A stretch of 64,000 nt of DNA from Pacificispira sp965223125 (GCA_965223125.1 OZ244984.1:3224001-3288000), one strand, 5' to 3'; positions 9,339 through 18,075 are shown, counted from the first letter of the stretch. Program-made: numbers and translations. Notes: generated by a model from the sequence alone, not told the origin.

Positions 9339-9544
9339 ATTTCAGGGACCATGAACCTGAATCCTGATGATTGGTACTGGCTCCTCCGGCCCCTGTCCGC
9401 GCAGGAGGAACGGGTAGTCTACATCCAATGGATGGGTTCTATTCACCCTGCCGCTTTCGTGGCATATTGTCCCGTAGAGTCGCGACAGGCGACCAGTGGC
9501 CGGTTGGAGCGGTTTATCTGACCGGCAGCTTGAAAGGGGACGAA

Positions 9545-10522
9545 ATGCGCCCGTTTTTTCGCGCGTCGGTCGGCGTGATAGCCGGATTGGTCTTGACCCT
9601 TGGACTGATATGCGGACCTTCCTTCGCATTTGAGCCGGAGCGTCCGGTTCAATTTATCATCATGAGCGGCCAGGAAGGGGGCGCGGAAAAGATTGCGCGC
9701 ATGATCGTGTCGATCATTGAACAGGACAGGCTGTCCGAACAGCCGTTCATGCGGGTGAACAAACCGCGCGGATCGGGGGCGGAGGCGCTCGATTACATGA
9801 ATCTGGCGGATGATCCAGACCATACGGTGATGATCACGCTGAACGCCTTTTTCACCACCGCTATTCGTCAGCCCGGACTCGGTATTGATATCATGAATTT
9901 CGCCCCCCTTGCGCTGATGGCGGAAGACCCGTTCCTATTATGGGTCCATGCGGGATCGGGAGTGGCGGATTTCGATGGATTTCTTGAGACAGCCCGTCAC
10001 AAAGGGGCAAAATGGGAAATGGCTGGCACGGGGCTGGGCTCCGAGGACAATATCCTGACGGAGTACCTGAACCGCCAGTTTGGCCTGAATATGAATTACG
10101 TGCCGTATCAGGGCGGCGGGTCGGTGATCGAGGCCTTGCGGGACCGCCATGTACTTTCCACCGTCAATAATCCGACCGAGGTACAGGATCTTTATCGATC
10201 CGGGTCGATCATGCCGCTTGTCGTTTTTTCGAAGTCTCGTCTTCCGGCCTATCCGGATGTACCGTCGATCCTGGAGGTGGGTGGGGATTTCACCTATGCC
10301 ATGCATCGCGCCATCGTCGGCGCGCGCGGCATGTCAGAGGCGGCGGAGAACTATTATTCCCGTCTGTTCCGGCAGGTATTCGAGACCCGAACCTGGCAGG
10401 AATTCCGGCGGGAGCACTCCCTGCAGGGTGAATTCCTGTCCGGACCTGCCCTGAAGGGGCTATGGCTGGAGCAGCGCACCCAGCATGAACTGGTGCTCAA
10501 GGCAATCGGGGTTCTGCCATAG
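9545..10522 (+). CDS. TctC-type periplasmic solute-binding protein (Bug family)
   Basis: 325 residues with a clear signal peptide (MRPFFRASVGVIAGLVLTLG, cleavage near FA-FEPERPV) followed by the Bug/TctC fold: VQFIIMSGQEGGAEKIARMI, YVPYQGGGSVIEAL, YPDVPSILEVG. These proteins bind carboxylates for tripartite tricarboxylate transporters. AGGGGA lies 4 nt before the start. No tctA or tctB is in the window, so it is an orphan binding protein, as is common for the Bug family. The ligand cannot be told. Confidence 0.85.
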   Translation: MRPFFRASVGVIAGLVLTLGLICGPSFAFEPERPVQFIIMSGQEGGAEKIARMIVSIIEQDRLSEQPFMRVNKPRGSGAEALDYMNLADDPDHTVMITLNAFFTTAIRQPGLGIDIMNFAPLALMAEDPFLLWVHAGSGVADFDGFLETARHKGAKWEMAGTGLGSEDNILTEYLNRQFGLNMNYVPYQGGGSVIEALRDRHVLSTVNNPTEVQDLYRSGSIMPLVVFSKSRLPAYPDVPSILEVGGDFTYAMHRAIVGARGMSEAAENYYSRLFRQVFETRTWQEFRREHSLQGEFLSGPALKGLWLEQRTQHELVLKAIGVLP

Positions 10523-10660
10523 CTTCTCGCCATCGGATTCCTGGATCAAGCCGTTGAGGTCGTATCGCGTGTGAGGAATTTCCGACCGCTTCGAGACTTG
10601 ATCACGGTCAATGCCTCGACCACATCCGAAATGCTAAAAACCAGCAGTAAAGGAAGTGCC

Positions 10661-11521
10661 ATGCGCCCCGAAGTTACGAGTTTCTTCGATGAAGCCACAT
10701 TCACGGTCACCCATGTCGTTCGGGACCCGGCGTCACGCCATGTCGCCATCATCGATTCCGTTCGTGACTATGATCCGAAATCGGGTCGTACCTCGACGCG
10801 GTCGGCGGATGCTCTTGTCGGGTTCATCCGGGATCGTGATTTTATCGTGGACTGGATCCTGGAGACCCATGTCCATGCTGACCATCTGACCGCCGCGCCC
10901 TATCTGAAACGGGCGCTGGGAGGGAAGATCGCAATCGGTGCGAAGATCGGCCAGGTACAGGACGTCTTCAAGAAAGTCTTCAATGTCGAAAAGGAATTCG
11001 CCACGGATGGCGGACAGTTCGATCGGCTGTTTGAGGAGGGCGACGTGTTCCGGATCGGTGGCATGGTCGTGCGCGTCCTGCATACGCCCGGACATACGCC
11101 CGCCTGCTCGACCTATGTCGTTGGTGACGCCGCCTTTGTCGGCGATACGCTGTTCATGCCGGATTACGGGACGGCGCGCTGCGACTTTCCCGGCGGCGAT
11201 GCGGCCGCGCTCTATCGATCCATGCGGAAGATTCTGGCGCTGCCGCCGGAGACCAGGCTGTTCCTGTGTCATGACTATGCGCCGAATGGTCGGGCCTATG
11301 CCTGGGAAACAACAGTCGCAGAACAGAGGGCAAAGAATATCCATATCCATGACGGGGTCGATGAGGCGGATTTTGTGAAGATGCGGACGGAGCGGGATGC
11401 GAGTCTCGACATGCCGGTCCTGATTCTGCCATCGGTCCAGATCAACATGCGCGCAGGCGACCTGCCACCACCGGAAGATAACGGGATACGCTACCTGAAA
11501 ATCCCGTTGGATGCCCTTTAA
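10661..11521 (+). CDS. MBL-fold metallo-hydrolase, persulfide dioxygenase/ETHE1-like
   Basis: A 286-residue metallo-beta-lactamase-fold protein with H-x-H-x-D-H at residues 70-75 (HVHADH), a downstream LHTPGHTPA histidine, GDTLF aspartate and FLCHDY histidine: a full metal set. The wording ETHVHADHLTAAPYLK and the GTARCDFPGG stretch resemble ETHE1/BlH-type sulfur oxidation enzymes, which oxidise glutathione persulfide. The start has AAGGAAG 4 nt upstream. A Crp/Fnr regulator follows 35 nt later and may control it. The exact substrate is inferred. Confidence 0.82.
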   Translation: MRPEVTSFFDEATFTVTHVVRDPASRHVAIIDSVRDYDPKSGRTSTRSADALVGFIRDRDFIVDWILETHVHADHLTAAPYLKRALGGKIAIGAKIGQVQDVFKKVFNVEKEFATDGGQFDRLFEEGDVFRIGGMVVRVLHTPGHTPACSTYVVGDAAFVGDTLFMPDYGTARCDFPGGDAAALYRSMRKILALPPETRLFLCHDYAPNGRAYAWETTVAEQRAKNIHIHDGVDEADFVKMRTERDASLDMPVLILPSVQINMRAGDLPPPEDNGIRYLKIPLDAL

Positions 11522-11556
11522 TACCACTATCCGCAAAGCAGATGTAAGCCATTATA

Positions 11557-12186
11557 ATGTCCGGCACACGCCACGAGATCAGTACAATGACGACCGCCGC
11601 CTTCTTCGCCAATATCCGCACCTATGCTGAATTGTCGAATGAATCTGAGAACGCTTGGGCGTCTCTCCTGCGGGCGCGACACTATCGCAAGGATGATATC
11701 TTCATACAGGGAGGCGATGTGCCGAACAGGTATGCCTTTGTTGTCGAGGGCCTGCTCTGCCAGCATTATGTCGGTCGTGACGGCGATTTGATCATCAAGT
11801 ACTTTTTTCCGGAAAATCGCATCGCCGCCTCGGTGAGTGCAACCCTTCTGCGCGAACCTAGCCTTTTCACGATCACAGCCATCGAGGACAGCCATGTCCT
11901 CGAATATGATTTCGCGGCCTTCAAGGCGCTGGTTCATGCCTATCCTGACATTGCCGCCTTCTACATTGGCTACATGGAGCGTCATTGGATCATCGAAAAG
12001 GAGCCGTTGGAGATCGCGTTCCGGCATGATGATGCGATGCAGCGATACCTTGATTTCATTCGCAAGGAACCGGACCTTCATAGGCGCTTGAAGCAGCACC
12101 ACATCGCCGCCTGGCTCGGCATTACGCCCGAAAGTCTGAGCCGCCTGCGCCGAAAGATTGCCTTTGGCCGCCTTGGTGAGCGATAG
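11557..12186 (+). CDS. Crp/Fnr family transcriptional regulator
   Basis: About 209 residues: an N-terminal cyclic-nucleotide-binding jelly roll (RKDDIFIQGGDVPNRYAFVVEG) and a C-terminal winged helix with the recognition helix in IAAWLGITPESLSRLRRKI. No Fnr-type N-terminal cysteine cluster is present, so it is not an oxygen-sensing Fnr. ATG 11587 is an alternative start. It follows the MBL-fold gene closely and precedes a region with two dyads before the VOC gene, which it may regulate. Confidence 0.85.
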   Translation: MSGTRHEISTMTTAAFFANIRTYAELSNESENAWASLLRARHYRKDDIFIQGGDVPNRYAFVVEGLLCQHYVGRDGDLIIKYFFPENRIAASVSATLLREPSLFTITAIEDSHVLEYDFAAFKALVHAYPDIAAFYIGYMERHWIIEKEPLEIAFRHDDAMQRYLDFIRKEPDLHRRLKQHHIAAWLGITPESLSRLRRKIAFGRLGER

Positions 12187-12252
12187 AGCGTTTTCTTACC
12201 AAAGATCAATTCGCCCTCTTTCCGATCGCTCTAGTAATCATGTCCAAGCGGT

Positions 12253-12271
12253 CGTCGTGACGGTCACGACG
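12253..12271. promoter_or_regulatory. Perfect 9-bp inverted repeat upstream of the VOC gene
   Basis: CGTCGTGACGGTCACGACG: 9-bp arms around one G. It lies 66-85 nt before the VOC start codon and downstream of the Crp/Fnr gene. It is a candidate operator; it has no T-run and does not look like a terminator. Confidence 0.45.
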
Positions 12272-12337
12272 AAGCTTCAACAACTGACATCTGCTGTTGG
12301 AACAGGCAGATGCTGTCACAAGAAGAGGACATGAAGA

Positions 12338-12748
12338 ATGACAAAGATGATTTTCGTGAACCTGCCGGTCACAGATCTGGCTCGGACCGGAACCTTTTAT
12401 GAAGCACTCGGCTTCACTAAGAACCCACAATTCAGTGATGAATCCAGCGCCTGTATGGTCGTCTCTGAGACGATCCATGTCATGCTGATGACGCATGCCA
12501 AGTGGCGGACGTTCACCAATCGCCCGATCCCCCCCGCCAATTCCAGTGAAGTCATGCTGGCCTTGTCGTGCGACAACCGGGACGAAGTTGACGCGATGAA
12601 TGCGGCGGCTACGGCTTATGGCGGAACAGCCGACATAAACCCAGCCCAGGACCTCGGCTTTATGTACAACCGCAACCTTGCCGATCCCGATGGCCATGTC
12701 TGGGAAGCCGTGTACATGGACATGAGCGCCATGCCGACGGACAAGTGA
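12338..12748 (+). CDS. VOC-family (glyoxalase/bleomycin-resistance fold) protein
   Basis: 136 residues beginning MTKMIFVNLPVTDLARTGTF, the typical VOC opening, with a second half ending in NLADPDGHVWEAVYMD, where DPDGHVWE carries the usual metal-site glutamate. The family includes dioxygenases, lyases and resistance proteins; the substrate is unknown. The C-terminal wording resembles PhnB/YaeR-like lactoylglutathione-lyase relatives. A weak hairpin (12779-12794) follows the stop. Confidence 0.8.
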   Translation: MTKMIFVNLPVTDLARTGTFYEALGFTKNPQFSDESSACMVVSETIHVMLMTHAKWRTFTNRPIPPANSSEVMLALSCDNRDEVDAMNAAATAYGGTADINPAQDLGFMYNRNLADPDGHVWEAVYMDMSAMPTDK

Positions 12749-12996
12749 CAATCTGTCAGTCTGGAAAAGGATCACCCCGACCACGGAAGTGGTCCTTCTT
12801 CCTCAGATCGAATGCCCGGACCCGACATTCGGCGGACGGTCCCAAATCGGTCAGGTGGACGGCATGCCTATGCTACTAGAATCCGTGAGGAATACCGGAG
12901 TCTGTGGCGTATATCCGAAATCTCCACTCATTAGGTGAGGGGGCCGCCACCCGTGGGAGCATAGAATTGATCCCTCCGTGCATCAGAAAAAGGCAA
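12749..12996. other. Non-coding spacer left of the insertion sequence
   Basis: No supported gene. A GACCAC/GTGGTC hairpin with GGAA loop (12779-12794) followed by CTTCTTCCTC may end the VOC transcript. The last 8 nt (12989-12996, AAAGGCAA) are the left copy of the IS target duplication. Confidence 0.5.
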
Positions 12997-13714
12997 GGGG
13001 CTGTCCCAGATAACCCGGTTTGGGGGTTATCATGGGGTCCATGCGCAAGAGCCGTCTGAGTCACTACAAGCAGGATCGTTTGATCGAGCATTTTGTCGCC
13101 GGGACGACGGCTCGTACGGCAGCTTGTCTTTGTGGCGTGAACCGCAAGACAGCGGCGTTCTATTATCATCGGTTGCGCGAGGTCATCGCCTATGAGCTTG
13201 AGGCCGAAAGCGAGGCGATGTTCGGTGGCGAGATCGAGGTGGACGAAAGCTATTTCGGCGGCAAGAGAAAGGGCAAGAGAGGTCGTGGTGCGCCGGGGAA
13301 AGTCCCGGTTTTCGGGCTTCTCAAGCGTGGCGGGAAGGTTTATACGAAGATCATTCCCGATGCTTCCGGCGCTACTCTGTTGCCGATTATTGAGGGCAAG
13401 GTCATCCCCGACAGCATCGTCTATTCCGACTGCTGGAAGGGCTACAACGCGCTCGACGTCTCCGACTTCAAACACTTTCGGATCAATCACTCGGAGCTGT
13501 TCGCCGACAAGCGGAACCACATTAACGGGATCGAGAATTTCTGGAACCAGGCCAAGCGTCACATGCGTAAATTCAACGGTGTCCCGAAGGCCCATTTCGG
13601 TCTATTTTTGAAGGAGTGCGAGTGGCGGTTCAACAACAGCGATCCGTCAGATCAATTAGCTCAACTCAGACAATGGGTTAAGCGTCAGCTCAGGTAGTTA
13701 TCTGGGACAGCCCC
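12997..13714 (+). mobile_element. Intact IS1595-family (IS1016-like) insertion sequence
   Basis: A 718-bp element bounded by perfect 18-bp terminal inverted repeats, GGGGCTGTCCCAGATAAC (12997-13014) and its complement (13697-13714). It is flanked by an exact 8-bp target duplication AAAGGCAA at 12989-12996 and 13715-13722, the size usual for this family. The single transposase gene is uninterrupted. All ends are undamaged, which suggests a recent and possibly active insertion. It landed between a VOC gene and tRNA-Val without breaking a recognisable gene. Confidence 0.96.
13032..13697 (+). CDS. IS1595-family transposase (ISXO2-like DDE)
   Basis: About 221 residues. A short N-terminal helix-turn-helix segment (HFVAGTTARTAACLCGVNRK) precedes the ISXO2-like catalytic domain: first Asp in EIEVDESYFGGKRK, second in VYSDCWKGY, and HINGIENFWNQAKRH with the last acidic residue and Lys/Arg. 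ATG 13032 or 13041 can serve as the start, both just inside the left inverted repeat. The stop lies at the inner edge of the right repeat. Confidence 0.93.
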   Translation: MGSMRKSRLSHYKQDRLIEHFVAGTTARTAACLCGVNRKTAAFYYHRLREVIAYELEAESEAMFGGEIEVDESYFGGKRKGKRGRGAPGKVPVFGLLKRGGKVYTKIIPDASGATLLPIIEGKVIPDSIVYSDCWKGYNALDVSDFKHFRINHSELFADKRNHINGIENFWNQAKRHMRKFNGVPKAHFGLFLKECEWRFNNSDPSDQLAQLRQWVKRQLR

Positions 13715-13800
13715 AAAGGCAATAGTGGAGGTTCGAGGTGAAACATCGAACCGAAACCAAAGCGCGCTGGGTTGGTGGGCGGCGGCGCGCGACGGAAAAA

Positions 13801-13875
13801 TGGTGGGCGGTACTGGGATTGAACCAGTGACCCCTCGCGTGTGAAGCGAGTGCTCTCCCGCTGAGCTAACCGCCC
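13801..13875 (-). tRNA. tRNA-Val, anticodon CAC
   Basis: The complement folds as a cloverleaf: acceptor GGGCGGT/ACCGCCC, D-arm GCTC-AGCGGGA-GAGC, anticodon arm CTCGC-TTCACAC-GCGAG with anticodon CAC (reads GUG), T-arm ACTGG-TTCAATC-CCAGT, and an encoded 3' CCA. It lies 86 nt from the IS right end. Confidence 0.96.
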
Positions 13876-13951
13876 GTCTTGCGACAGGCGCGTGAGGTAC
13901 CGCCTCGACTGCGCCCTGTCAAGCAGGATGGCGGCGAGATGGTGGTGGGGA

Positions 13952-14422
13952 TCACTGGGGGCGGACGATGTCTTTAAGGATCTCGACAACCACACCTGTG
14001 GCGGCGTCGATTACGGCAATATCGCTGCCCACGATGATCGCATCGATTACATCGCCTATGCTGGAGTCCTGTGCCTGAATCTGCCGGGTGAGATCGTTGG
14101 GCAGGCTGCGTTTAGCGATGCCCGGCGGCAGCGGCTTGCCCCGTTTCAGGTTTTTCGCAATACCGGGTGGCAGCGGTTTCACCGGTTGCGGATTTGTAGC
14201 GAAATAGTTGTTGAGGATGGAGCGGGTAGATTCCTTAAGGACACTGTCCAGCACGGTTTCCCCTGTCGTCTCGGATGATTTCGTCTCCTGTGCCGCACTG
14301 GCGCGGTTTTCGGCCTTCTCATTCTTCGCCTGGACAGAGATCGGCAGAGCGAGGAGGAGGGACAGCATCAGGGTGGCTATGGATGCAGTTTTGACGGGCG
14401 ACAGTCTTACGGCGTTGGTCAT
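13952..14422 (-). CDS. CigR-like exported protein
   Basis: 156 residues with a signal peptide (SIATLMLSLLLALPISVQA) and a charged linker. It carries two copies of L-P-P-G-I-A-K (KPLPPGIAKNLKRG and KPLPPGIAKRSLP), the hallmark of the CigR anti-virulence regulator family, then a C-terminal segment ending VVVEILKDIVRP. Family members sit in or near the envelope; the function outside Salmonella is not known. It is monocistronic and divergent from the DUF3108 gene. Confidence 0.75.
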   Translation of the reverse strand: MTNAVRLSPVKTASIATLMLSLLLALPISVQAKNEKAENRASAAQETKSSETTGETVLDSVLKESTRSILNNYFATNPQPVKPLPPGIAKNLKRGKPLPPGIAKRSLPNDLTRQIQAQDSSIGDVIDAIIVGSDIAVIDAATGVVVEILKDIVRPQ

Positions 14423-14572
14423 GGACCTGTACCTTCTTTTGTTTATCGCCCCTTACCGTATAGATCGGATCTGGTGGGGCGCAATTCAAGGCATTGGTTC
14501 ATGCCGCCACAGTGGACAAGGTACTGTTTCGATCCATATACGTCCTATCATCGGCTGTATGGGAGTGCGGAT

Positions 14573-15409
14573 ATGCGGCAATCGGGTTTCCTGGCGCTGT
14601 TCGGCATGGTTGCCTGTCTGGCCGTTTCGCCTGCCAGGGCGGATGCACGGCTGGATCTGACGCTTGAATACGAAGCCTATTTCGGCGGCATGCATATCGG
14701 GTCGGCTCGGGCCTCCATCCTGCGTGAGGATGTTCGATACCGGATTACGGGACAGGCGCGCGCACGGGGCCTGTTGGACTGGTACAGCGGCTGGCAGGGG
14801 AATGTTCTGTCGGAGGGCGTGATCGATACGGCGCGACGAGTTGAACCCGAACGGCACGAGAATAAAGGCCTGTGGCAAGGGTCACCCCGCCGCAATCTGC
14901 TCGTCTTCTCGCCGGACGGTTCGGTGACAGTGGAGCAGGAGTCACCGCCCGATAGCAACAAACTGACGCCGATCCCGGAAGAATCGATTTCCGGCTCCAT
15001 CGATCCGTTGAGTGCCATCCTGTCCCTTGCGGGTGTGATGGAAACGGGTGGCGACTGCGAGGCGACGATCCCCATTTATGACGGACGGCGGCGCTATGAC
15101 ATCCAGGTCGCGCCGGATGGCATGCGGGATTTAAAAGCCAATCCCTATACGATCTTCTCGGGACTGGCCCAGGCCTGCCGGTTCACGATTGATCGCATCG
15201 GCGGGTTCCGAACGGAGAAAAGCAAATATCAGGAAACCGCCCGCGACCGCCGCGTCTGGGTCGCAAGCCCGCTTCCCGATGCTCCGCCGATCCCGGTGCG
15301 GGTGGAGGTGGAGACCGATCTGGGCTATTTGGTGATCCATCTGACCGCCGCTCGGTATCGCGGCATGGAAATCGCCCTGGAACCCGGCACCGACAATCTG
15401 GCGGACTGA
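14573..15409 (+). CDS. DUF3108 domain-containing exported protein
   Basis: 278 residues with a signal peptide (FLALFGMVACLAVSPARA) and the DUF3108 opening LTLEYEAYFGGMHIGSA. The domain is a lipocalin-like beta barrel of unknown role, common in Gram-negative envelopes. ATG 14573 was chosen: GGGAG upstream and the signal sequence starts directly. It is convergent with the PNPOx-like gene, 3 nt apart at the stops. Confidence 0.82.
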   Translation: MRQSGFLALFGMVACLAVSPARADARLDLTLEYEAYFGGMHIGSARASILREDVRYRITGQARARGLLDWYSGWQGNVLSEGVIDTARRVEPERHENKGLWQGSPRRNLLVFSPDGSVTVEQESPPDSNKLTPIPEESISGSIDPLSAILSLAGVMETGGDCEATIPIYDGRRRYDIQVAPDGMRDLKANPYTIFSGLAQACRFTIDRIGGFRTEKSKYQETARDRRVWVASPLPDAPPIPVRVEVETDLGYLVIHLTAARYRGMEIALEPGTDNLAD

Positions 15410-15412
15410 CCG

Positions 15413-16087
15413 TCAGGATTCGGAGGTGCGTCGATAGGTTTTGGCGTAGGATGGCGTTGGAATTGTTGATTTCAGGCGTGGACAATTCTCGACTGGTCCT
15501 GCTGCAAGAGACAAGGGAATCCGTCCAGCCCAATTGTCGCCCGCATAGTCTTCCTCGACATCCAGAACTCCCGCATCGCGGATCTTGACGGACAGTTCCT
15601 TCATCGGGAGGCGAAGGAACAGGGTTTCCTCCAGTTCTGTTTCCTTCGGCGGGCGGACGATATGGCCGGGTATGATGTCATCGACAAGGGCATAGACCAG
15701 ACGCTCCTTTTCGGCTCGGTCCGTTACTTCCGTCGTTGTTCCGTAAAGAATGACACAGCGATAATCCATGCTGCATCCAAAGCCGGACCGCCCCGCGACA
15801 ATGGAATCGACCAGCGTGACGCAGAGACAGGCTTCCTGGCCGCGCCGCAGGGCATTCAGGACCCTGTTGTGGATGCTGCCATGAAGGATCACATCCTCGC
15901 CATCCCTCATCACGGCGATCGGAATGATTGCAGGACCGCTGTCGAGTGTGACCGCGACATGGCAGATCAGCGCTTCGTCGATGATGCGTTTGGCCGTATC
16001 CAGATCATAGGAGCCCCGATCCGGACGCAGTCGCACCCGGCTGCGTCCGGAACTGGGTCTTGGTGCCTTCCGGCGCGTATCGGTCAT
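15413..16087 (-). CDS. Pyridoxamine 5'-phosphate oxidase-like FMN-binding split-barrel protein
   Basis: 224 residues. The N-terminus is basic; the split barrel follows (LICHVAVTLDSGPAIIPIAV, VILHGSIHNRVLNAL, ACLCVTLVDSIVAG, YRCVILYGTTTEV). These match the NimA-like branch of FMN flavoproteins that includes 5-nitroimidazole reductases. Function is inferred only at family level. It lies 3 nt downstream of the Ldh-family gene and is almost certainly co-transcribed with it. Confidence 0.82.
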   Translation of the reverse strand: MTDTRRKAPRPSSGRSRVRLRPDRGSYDLDTAKRIIDEALICHVAVTLDSGPAIIPIAVMRDGEDVILHGSIHNRVLNALRRGQEACLCVTLVDSIVAGRSGFGCSMDYRCVILYGTTTEVTDRAEKERLVYALVDDIIPGHIVRPPKETELEETLFLRLPMKELSVKIRDAGVLDVEEDYAGDNWAGRIPLSLAAGPVENCPRLKSTIPTPSYAKTYRRTSES

Positions 16088-16090
16088 GAT

Positions 16091-17173
16091 CTATGCCCCC
16101 GCAGCGGAGGAGAGCGGGTCCCCCTCGTAGGTTTGACGTTGGCTGTAACGCTGGCCGGTCTTCAGGGCGTTCAGGGTATCGACCAGGGTGGTGGGTACAT
16201 CCACGCCGTCTGTCACCGTGCGTTGCCGGGCCTCATAGCGGCGGTCGGACGGCAGGCGTGTTCCATCCTGGGCAAGTATCAGATCGAACAGCCGCTCCGC
16301 ATGGGCACATTGCGCGTCCAGTGATCCGCCCGCCATGCATTTTTCGGGATCGATCGCGATGACGAATTCACCTCCGCAAGGGGCACCGGTTTTCGCCTTG
16401 TCGTCTTCGCCCGCCTCAAAACTGAGGACGTCACCGATCAGCGGCCCGGCCAGGAGTTCGATCATCAGGGCGATGTTTGATCCTTTTGCCTCGCCGAAAG
16501 GAAGCTGCGCGCCGGAAAGCGCCGCCTGTGGATCATTGGTTGGCTGGCCTGCCGCATCAATGGCCCAGCCGTCAGGCAGCATCCTGCCATCCCGCATCCG
16601 GATCTGGATCTCACCCCGGGCACTCATGCTGGAAGCCTGATCGAACACCAGGGCGGGTTTGCCGGGCCTTGGCCAGGCAAAAGCCATCGGATTGGTTCCA
16701 AATACCGGTTTCGTGCCGCCGAAAGGTGCAACATAGGGAATCGCGGAGACAAAGGCGAAGCCAACAAGACCGTCATCTGCCAGTCGCTCCACTTCCGGCC
16801 AGAGAGCGGCGACATTGAGCGTGTTGTTGATGGCAAGGGCGGCAATGCCCTGGCTGCGGGCCCGCGCGACCAGAAGATCATGTCCGCGTTGAAGGGATAG
16901 GGGTGAGAAGCCCCGGTGCCCATCAATCTTTACAATTCCAGTGGCAAGATCGGTTACCGTCGGCTCCGCCGTTCCGGATGCCTGACCGGCCTGGAAGGCG
17001 TTAACGTAGAACGGGATGCGGAACAGGCCGTGGTGGCGGCATTCGTCCCGCTCCGCCGCCGTCACCGTATCGGCAATGGCTGTCGCGTGATTGTGCGAGA
17101 ATCCTTGCGCCTGGAGCAGGCTGTAGGCGGTGTCGTGTACGTCCTTTAAGGACAGGCGCTGCGTTTCCGGCAT
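16091..17173 (-). CDS. Ldh-family (malate/L-lactate/ureidoglycolate type) NAD(P)-dependent oxidoreductase
   Basis: 360 residues beginning MPETQRLSLKDVHDTAYSLL. Family marks are DECRHHGLFRIPFYV with the catalytic His, GHRGFSPLSLQRG, and PVFGTNPMAFAWPRP. It reduces or oxidises a 2-hydroxy acid or related imine; the substrate is open. The ATG at 17173 has AAAGGA upstream and gives a normal family N-terminus. The gene is divergent from an XRE-cupin regulator, which probably controls it. Confidence 0.87.
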   Translation of the reverse strand: MPETQRLSLKDVHDTAYSLLQAQGFSHNHATAIADTVTAAERDECRHHGLFRIPFYVNAFQAGQASGTAEPTVTDLATGIVKIDGHRGFSPLSLQRGHDLLVARARSQGIAALAINNTLNVAALWPEVERLADDGLVGFAFVSAIPYVAPFGGTKPVFGTNPMAFAWPRPGKPALVFDQASSMSARGEIQIRMRDGRMLPDGWAIDAAGQPTNDPQAALSGAQLPFGEAKGSNIALMIELLAGPLIGDVLSFEAGEDDKAKTGAPCGGEFVIAIDPEKCMAGGSLDAQCAHAERLFDLILAQDGTRLPSDRRYEARQRTVTDGVDVPTTLVDTLNALKTGQRYSQRQTYEGDPLSSAAGA

Positions 17174-17266
17174 GGCGGTTTCCTTTATCCGTTTTGGGCA
17201 TGAATCCAGAAAAACCAGGTCCACAAAAGCGGGTGCGATGAGGTCGGGTTACTGGGAAACGGTAAT

Positions 17267-17361
17267 ATTAAATTTCCTGTAAAGCAAATTAAATTTCATA
17301 ATATGAAAATATTCTGGAATGCATAGTGGTGCTGCAAACGGTAAAGTGCGTTCCTGAACGC
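17267..17361. promoter_or_regulatory. Operator-like repeats between Ldh and XRE-cupin genes
   Basis: The AT-rich spacer contains direct repeats of ATTAAATTTC at 17267-17276 and 17287-17296 (20-bp period). A perfect dyad TTTCATAATATGAAA lies at 17293-17307 (7-bp arms), and a second dyad GCGTTCCTGAACGC at 17348-17361. The position between divergent genes suggests binding sites for the XRE-cupin regulator. Confidence 0.5.
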
Positions 17362-17388
17362 AGTGGATCATGAACGAACTGGTATGGG

Positions 17389-18075
17389 GTGGTCGTGGTG
17401 AATGATGTGGCAACGACGGAATCGACGGTATCCGCAGTGGCGGTGCAGATCGGTGAATCGATCCGGGAGGCACGGAAAGGGACGGGGTGGACGCTATCGG
17501 ACGTCGCACGCGAAACAGGACTGTCGGAGGGTTTTCTGTCCAAGATCGAACGCGGCCATGCGAATTGTTCGCTGGCGAATCTCATTCAGATTTGTTCGGT
17601 GTTGGGAATCGGGATGGACAATCTGTTTTCTCGGGGCCTGGCATCGCATCGAACGAATGTCACGGTGCATCACGCCGTCGAAAGCAAGGTTGGCCTGACT
17701 TCACAAGGCCCTCCATCGCAAGACCCGACATTGCGGGAGATTGACAGCACGGGTTACAAATATCGTCATCTTGCCGGGGGCCGGTCGAGGGATGATCTTG
17801 AGGTCATCCATCTTGTCTTTCCGTCCCGCGCGGGAATGGAGACACTGGTTTCCCATCACGGGCAGGAGCATTGTTATGTCCTGTCCGGTTCAATCGAATT
17901 CGTGGTGGACGGCACGGTCCATGTCTTGAATGCCGGGGATGGAATCATGATCGATTCAAAGCTGCCGCATCTGGCGCGCAATCGGGGCAAAACCCCGGCA
18001 CATGTGTTGATGACTGTAGCGCTGGTCGGTATCGGTGAAAGTCCGCAGGAATGGTGGAGCATTGGTAAATCGTGA
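17389..18075 (+). CDS. XRE-family regulator with C-terminal cupin domain
   Basis: About 228 residues: HTH (about 25-80) with LSDVARETGLSEGFLSKIERG, and a C-terminal cupin (about 140-225) with SHHGQEHCYVLSGSIEFVVDG. Such proteins repress or activate catabolic genes after binding a small carboxylate in the cupin pocket. The start is uncertain among closely spaced GTG codons (17389, 17395, 17398). It is divergent from the Ldh-PNPOx pair. Confidence 0.85.
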   Translation: MVVVNDVATTESTVSAVAVQIGESIREARKGTGWTLSDVARETGLSEGFLSKIERGHANCSLANLIQICSVLGIGMDNLFSRGLASHRTNVTVHHAVESKVGLTSQGPPSQDPTLREIDSTGYKYRHLAGGRSRDDLEVIHLVFPSRAGMETLVSHHGQEHCYVLSGSIEFVVDGTVHVLNAGDGIMIDSKLPHLARNRGKTPAHVLMTVALVGIGESPQEWWSIGKS

